Assembly (NCBI GenBank): GCA_947455465.1 | Contig: CANGNS010000005.1 | Location: forward strand, 97,376-161,375 | Length of the DNA: 64,000 nucleotides | Direction: 5' to 3' | Origin: Comamonadaceae bacterium | GTDB lineage: Bacteria; Pseudomonadota; Gammaproteobacteria; Burkholderiales; Burkholderiaceae_C | Position numbers and translations under genes: made by a program | Shown here: in pieces, positions 60,127-64,000 of the stretch | Layout of the letters: every line of letters begins with the position of its first letter | How positions within the stretch are numbered: the first letter of the stretch is position 1 | Notes under the pieces: generated by a model | What the model was told of the DNA's origin: nothing | Seen by the model: the letters and a program-made list of their open reading frames with translations, nothing else | The model's database searches: none

Positions 60127-60573
60127 ATGGCCGACCGCAGCGTCCACCTACACCGCGTCCTGCGCGCGGCACCCGACAAGGTCTACCGCGCCTTTATCGA
60201 GCCCTCGGCCATGGCTAAATGGATACCGCCCTATGGCTTTAGCTGCACCGTGCACCACATGGACGCACGCGTGGGCGGCAGCTTTCGCATGTCCTTTCAC
60301 AACTTCAGCACCGGCGGCGCGGATTCTTTTGGCGGCGAATACCTGGAACTGGTGCCCGGCGAGCGCCTGCGCTACACCGACCGCTTTGAAGACCCGAATT
60401 TACCCGGCACCTTGGAAGTAAGGGTGACGCTGCAAGCCGTCATTTGCGGCACCGAAATCAGCATCACCCAAAGCGGCATCCCCGAGGCCATCCCGCTAGA
60501 AATGTGCTACCTGGGCTGGCAAGAATCGCTGGCCCAACTGGCCAACCTGGTGGAGCCGAACATTCCCGGCTGA
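60127..60573 (+). CDS. SRPBCC (AHSA1-like) domain protein
   Basis: 148 residues with the AHSA1 pattern: HRVLRAAPDKVYRAFIEPSAMAKWIPPYGF, VGGSFRMSFHNF, GGEYLELVPGERLRYTDRFED and closing helix LGWQESLAQLANL. Ligand unknown. It is 14 bp after ssb. Confidence 0.88.
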   Translation: MADRSVHLHRVLRAAPDKVYRAFIEPSAMAKWIPPYGFSCTVHHMDARVGGSFRMSFHNFSTGGADSFGGEYLELVPGERLRYTDRFEDPNLPGTLEVRVTLQAVICGTEISITQSGIPEAIPLEMCYLGWQESLAQLANLVEPNIPG

Positions 60574-60581
60574 GACGTACC

Positions 60582-60794
60582 ATGGCAAACGTACCCAAGG
60601 TCCAAGGGCCTTCCTCTTACTTCCCCTCCATCGAAAAGAAATACGGCCAGCCCATGGCCCACTGGTTTACGCTGGTGGAGTCCCGCAGCGGCGCCAAGCA
60701 CATGGAAATTGTGAATTGGCTCAAGGCTGAGCATGGCATGGGGCATGGGCATGCGAATGCTGTGGTGGCTTATTGCTTGGGGCAGAAGCGCTGA
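60582..60794 (+). CDS. DUF4287-domain protein
   Basis: 70 residues: SSYFPSIEKKYGQPMAHWFTLVE and HMEIVNWLKAEHGMGHGHANAVVAYCL match the DUF4287 family. Function unknown. ATG 60582 is the natural start; the longer frame lies in the previous gene. Confidence 0.85.
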   Translation: MANVPKVQGPSSYFPSIEKKYGQPMAHWFTLVESRSGAKHMEIVNWLKAEHGMGHGHANAVVAYCLGQKR

Positions 60795-60983
60795 GCGTTG
60801 GGGGTGACTTGCAATGCATGCGTGTTGCAGTGATGCTCGGACCCGATAAGTAACCTTGCTTTCATATCCGCTTATGAGTGCACAATAAAACAGTTTGCAT
60901 GTGGGTTAGAAGGTCGCCGTTTCGCGGCGCAGTCTGTGTACCGATGCCTCTCTACGTTGGGCATTAACAACGGAGTCAGTAGC

Positions 60984-61520
60984 ATGTCAGAAGCACCCAA
61001 ATACGTTGTTCGCAAATTCGAGCCTTCAGATGCAGAGTCTTTCTACGCAGCTGTTCGCGAGTCAATCGATGAACTCGCTTACTGGATGCCATGGTGCTCT
61101 GCGAACTACGCGTTTTCAGATGCGGAAAATTGGATAAAGAAATGCATCGACCTCTGGGCAAGCAACACCGAGTACCCGCTAGGCATATTCGATGCCTCAA
61201 CGGGTGCGGTGATTGGTGGAACAGGCATTCACGAAATCAGTCGAGCCTTCCGAATCGGAAGCATCGGGTACTGGGTAAGCTCGCGTTACAAGGGCCACGG
61301 CGTCGCCCGTTTTGCCGCCCATCAAGCGGCGCTGATTGGGTTCAATCAGTTGGAACTCACTCGACTTGAGATCGTAGTCTTAACGCACAACATCGCGAGT
61401 CAGCGCGTCGCTATGGCGCTCGGCGCCACGCTGGAGTGCGAAGCGAGGAACAGGCTCTATTTCCAAGGCGCGCCACACGACGCTTTTGTTTACTCGCTTG
61501 TGCCCGAGGATGTGCTGTGA
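60984..61520 (+). CDS. GNAT N-acetyltransferase (RimJ/RimL-like)
   Basis: 178 residues. YVVRKFEPSDAESFYAAVRESIDELAYWMPW, GIFDASTGAVIGGTGIHEISRAFRIGSIGYWVSSRYKGHGVARFAA, with the QR-x-x-G/A-like acetyl-CoA loop, and VLTHNIASQRVAMALGATLE. RBS CGGAGT upstream of ATG. Its GC is clearly lower than that of ssb/uvrA, consistent with acquisition. Substrate unknown. Confidence 0.88.
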   Translation: MSEAPKYVVRKFEPSDAESFYAAVRESIDELAYWMPWCSANYAFSDAENWIKKCIDLWASNTEYPLGIFDASTGAVIGGTGIHEISRAFRIGSIGYWVSSRYKGHGVARFAAHQAALIGFNQLELTRLEIVVLTHNIASQRVAMALGATLECEARNRLYFQGAPHDAFVYSLVPEDVL

Positions 61521-61661
61521 TATATGAGTCCTTGCCCGATGGCCGTTCCAATCGCTATGAACGGATATACCGTATGGAAAATTTTTAAACGCCCTCCGGG
61601 GTTCGCATACTTGCCGCAAACGAAACGCCTGAAGGCGTGTGGAAGATGTTGACGTACCGGA

Positions 61662-62663
61662 TCAACGAATCGGTACAAGCAAATCGGTGACTAAATCATT
61701 GCTGTTGCTCACCGTATCAGAGCGCTTGATATAAACCTCCAAGGGTGGCCTGCGTTTGTGTAGTTTGTGCTTTTGCATGCGGGCGTGGCCCATGGCGGCG
61801 TTCCATGCCGGCCCTAAGAAGCGGTAATCGCCTTGCAAGCGCACGTGATAAAACTTGCCTCCACCCATGCTTTGGATATCGGTGCCAGGGTAGGCGTCGG
61901 TTACGGGCAAAGCAGCATCGCATCGGGTGCTACCGTCTTTGATGGTGATCTGATGGTAGATACCCGCTGGCTCGCTGGTAGCAGCGTCCCCGGCCTGAAC
62001 AGCAAGCTCGGGAAACGCTTTGGCAAAAAATCCAGGCAAGCCTGCCATGGGGCCGCTGAAGTTGCGTGTGATGACCGATTGCGCGGGTCGTGTGCAAACG
62101 CCCAAAAAGCTGATGCGTGGGTGGGGGGCGCTGCTATCGAGTGCACCCACCATACGGGCCAGGCCCAGGTCAAAGTCCATGCCTATCATGTGTTCGAACA
62201 TGGGCAAAAAAGGGCGCATGGGTAGCGGCACCTTGGCATCCATGACCCAGCGCAATTCGCACGCCGTGGGGTCATTGGCTACTTCGTGAAATTCAAAAAA
62301 AACCTGGGCCTGCGATTTGAAAGGCTTAATAAATTTCAAAGTCAGCGCAGTACTTTGGCCGGGCTTTATGGCATCGGTGCTAATCGCGCCTTGGCCTATG
62401 CTTTGACTTTGCCAACCGTAGCCAGACCCGACCTGCCCCGCTTGCCCGAAAAAATGCAGCTCGGTCTGCGGATCATGCAAGAGCCACGGGCTCCAGTCTT
62501 GCCAACGCGCGTAGTCCAGCAAATAGGCCTGCATGAAATCAGCGGTGCGTGCAAATCGCTGCACGCGCTCCACCCGGTAGCCAGCGGGCAAACGCATCAG
62601 CCAAAGCCCAGTACCCGCAAGCGCAATGCACAACACGCCAATTAACCACATACTCGTTGTCAT
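61662..62663 (-). CDS. SRPBCC/polyketide cyclase plus GyrI-like domain protein
   Basis: 333 residues. One N-terminal hydrophobic segment (LIGVLCIALAGTGLWLM), an SRPBCC-type domain (about 30-180, WQDWSPWLLHDPQTELHFFGQAGQVGSGYGW), then a C-terminal GyrI/effector-binding-like domain (SMGGGKFYHVRLQGDYRFLGPAWNAAMGHA, PPLEVYI). A membrane-anchored small-molecule binder is likely; function unknown. Confidence 0.75.
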   Translation of the reverse strand: MTTSMWLIGVLCIALAGTGLWLMRLPAGYRVERVQRFARTADFMQAYLLDYARWQDWSPWLLHDPQTELHFFGQAGQVGSGYGWQSQSIGQGAISTDAIKPGQSTALTLKFIKPFKSQAQVFFEFHEVANDPTACELRWVMDAKVPLPMRPFLPMFEHMIGMDFDLGLARMVGALDSSAPHPRISFLGVCTRPAQSVITRNFSGPMAGLPGFFAKAFPELAVQAGDAATSEPAGIYHQITIKDGSTRCDAALPVTDAYPGTDIQSMGGGKFYHVRLQGDYRFLGPAWNAAMGHARMQKHKLHKRRPPLEVYIKRSDTVSNSNDLVTDLLVPIR

Positions 62664-62732
62664 AGTCTTCCTCCTTTGTTATTGAACTTCAAGACGCAAT
62701 TCAGCGCTGAGAAGGCTGCGTCAATAAGGGCT

Positions 62733-63143
62733 TTATTGCTGGGGAAACTCCGCCTCGTTAAGGTAAAAAATTTCCCATGCATGTCCATCCAAATCAAAAA
62801 AACCGCGTTGGACCATAAATCCGTGGTCTTTGGCGGGGCTGTGCTCTACCGCGCCAGCAGCCAAAGCCTTTTCCATCAGGGCATCGACTTCGGCGCGACT
62901 GGCGACGCTCAGCGACATAAAGGCAGGCGTACTTTCATGGGCGTCCGTCACCGGCTTGGGCGTGAAGCCTGCAAAAAATGGGCGTATGAGCAGCATCACG
63001 TTGATGTGCTCATTGATGACTAAGCAGCTTGCCTGCTCGCTCGTAAATTTTGGGTTGAAGCTAAAGCCTAATGCCGTGAAAAAAGCAGTTGACTTGGCCA
63101 GATCAGTGATGGGCAAATTGACATAGAGGGATGAAGTCGGCAT
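62733..63143 (-). CDS. VOC (glyoxalase-fold) family protein
   Basis: 136 residues. LYVNLPITDLAKSTAFFTALGFSFNPKFTSEQASCLVI is the first beta-alpha-beta-beta-beta unit and VEHSPAKDHGFMVQRGFFDLDGHAWEIFYL the second, ending with the Gly-His-x-Trp-Glu metal region. Start 63143 fits the family; an upstream ATG at 63176 adds 11 residues. Metal-dependent lyase, dioxygenase or resistance protein: unknown. Confidence 0.85.
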   Translation of the reverse strand: MPTSSLYVNLPITDLAKSTAFFTALGFSFNPKFTSEQASCLVINEHINVMLLIRPFFAGFTPKPVTDAHESTPAFMSLSVASRAEVDALMEKALAAGAVEHSPAKDHGFMVQRGFFDLDGHAWEIFYLNEAEFPQQ

Positions 63144-63276
63144 GGTGGTTTGAATGGGTAAAAATGGGTTTGACATGAAAATTAAACTTCTTCAGTTCAA
63201 AACAAGTGCTTGCAATCTCGTTAACAATAGTTTTAATGGAAAGTATATTCAACCATATTTACTCGTAGCCCAAGTT

Positions 63277-63720
63277 ATGCAAGACAACAAAATTCTAAGC
63301 ACCGCAAGAACGTTCCCCTTTTCCCCCGAGGCGGTTTATGCCGCCTTCGCTTGCGGGCCGGTGCTGGCCGCGTGGTGGGGGCCCGAGGGATTTACCAATA
63401 CCTTTCACACCTTTGATTTCAACGTCAACGGCAGATGGCTGTTCACCATGCACGGGCCCGACGGCAAGCGCTATGAAAACACGAGCTTCTTCGCAGCGCT
63501 GGAGCCGGCCTGTCGCATCGTCATCCGGCATGACTGCCAGCCTTTCTTCACGCTCACTGTGGGCCTTCACGCGGTGGGCGGCGGCACCCACCTGACCTGG
63601 GATCAGGCCTTCGACGATGCAGACACCGCGCGGGCGGTCAGCGCCGTGGTCGGTCCGGCCAACGAGCAGAACTTAGATCGGCTCGCCCTCGCCCTGCGTA
63701 GTGAGAATAGCGTAGCCTGA
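63277..63720 (+). CDS. SRPBCC (AHSA1-like) domain protein
   Basis: 147 residues from ATG 63277: STARTFPFSPEAVYAAFACGPVLAAWWGPEGFTNTFHTFDFNVNGRWLFTMHGPDG and the closing helix region PANEQNLDRLALAL. Clear AHSA1 domain. An in-frame start at 63154 adds 41 residues that look non-native and AT-rich. The RBS is weak. Confidence 0.82.
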   Translation: MQDNKILSTARTFPFSPEAVYAAFACGPVLAAWWGPEGFTNTFHTFDFNVNGRWLFTMHGPDGKRYENTSFFAALEPACRIVIRHDCQPFFTLTVGLHAVGGGTHLTWDQAFDDADTARAVSAVVGPANEQNLDRLALALRSENSVA

Positions 63721-63724
63721 GCGC

Positions 63725-64000
63725 TTATGGAGGCGGGCGACCAAGCCATTGCGTGCTTGCCGATGCATCGAAGAAAGTCGCGCCCACGTAAGGCACCCCC
63801 AGCGCCCGCATCCGCTTGGCCATACACAAAACCGCATGGTCTTTGCTCAGCAAGCCCGCTTGGTGCACCAGCGCCAGGTCGATAAAGCGCTGGTCGTCCG
63901 GGTCTTTGCAGCGTAGGGGTGCGCGTGGCGCCACGTCCACGGTGTGGCTGTGGGAGTCAAAGTCGCGCAGCAGGTCATCGGCGCTGCGTTGGTAGTAGGC
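63725..64000 (-). CDS. PIN-domain toxin-like protein (5' part beyond window)
   Basis: The 92 visible codons form the C-terminal part of a protein that continues past 64000. CKDPDDQRFIDLALVHQAGLLSKDHAVL carries the spaced acidic residues of PIN ribonuclease domains (putative toxin component, PIN family). An internal GTG near 63940 is unlikely to be the true start. An antitoxin partner, if any, is outside the window. Confidence 0.75.
   Translation of the reverse strand, partial: AYYQRSADDLLRDFDSHSHTVDVAPRAPLRCKDPDDQRFIDLALVHQAGLLSKDHAVLCMAKRMRALGVPYVGATFFDASASTQWLGRPPP

Noticed and set aside
60915..60962. GTTGGGC (60956-60962) and hairpin CGCCG-TTTCG-CGGCG suggested an integron cassette boundary before the GNAT gene.
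   Set aside because: No matching RYYYAAC partner or attC-like fold was found upstream or after the gene, and no integrase is present.

Overview
The window is a high-GC bacterial chromosome segment that fits a betaproteobacterium of order Burkholderiales, probably family Comamonadaceae. The evidence is the type II secretion order gspG-H-I-J-K-L-M-N-D-E-F, divergent pilUT and yggS, a short PutA facing an Lrp-type regulator, the rsmI-yraN-diaA-dolP cluster, and the uvrA/ssb and thiL/pgpA/pncC neighbourhoods. No rRNA, tRNA or CRISPR array was seen.

Layout. (1) 1-6209 is a beta-1,3-glucan (laminarin-type) locus: a GH17-like lipoprotein cut by the window edge, a porin, a secreted GH81 endo-beta-1,3-glucanase and a lipoprotein with three Ig-like repeats. 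Three near-identical LacI-type palindromes tie the transcription units together; the regulator is not in the window. (2) 6295-16596 is an eleven-gene type II secretion operon that lacks gspC. (3) 16608-23187 is housekeeping: rpe, apaG, thiL, pgpA, pncC, a LysE-type exporter, an FMN glutamate-synthase-like protein and a thioesterase. (4) 23230-29039 is a lower-GC accessory island: a HigBA-type toxin-antitoxin pair with its own operator, a 1016-residue reverse transcriptase-nitrilase fusion (DRT type 1-like antiphage protein), and a 412-residue unknown protein carrying a possible HEPN Rx4H motif. (5) 29040-30415 holds an ADP-heptose pathway gene and a ferritin-like protein. (6) 30557-36323 is a seven-gene membrane-lipid operon (amine oxidase, DUF1365, Cfa, chalcone-isomerase-like, DUF3833, SDR, NTF2-like). 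(7) 36397-48640 contains GST, purB, rsmI-yraN-diaA-dolP, a beta-hydroxyacid dehydrogenase, pilU, pilT, yggS, an Lrp-type regulator and putA. (8) 48656-60794 contains OmpW, a GDSL lipoprotein, an EamA exporter, tsaB-rimI-UDG-like, a periplasmic sensor-like protein with a hybrid kinase, uvrA and ssb. (9) 60984-64000 is a mixed accessory stretch: GNAT, SRPBCC proteins, VOC and a partial PIN-domain gene.

The best candidate for something undescribed is the island at 24196-28668, where an apparently intact RT-nitrilase defence protein sits beside a protein of unknown family with a HEPN-like signature. Second is the glucan regulon, which has repeated operators, possible second-regulator sites and an Ig-repeat protein with a sharp internal change of base composition. 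All functional statements come from reading sequence motifs; no database search was run.
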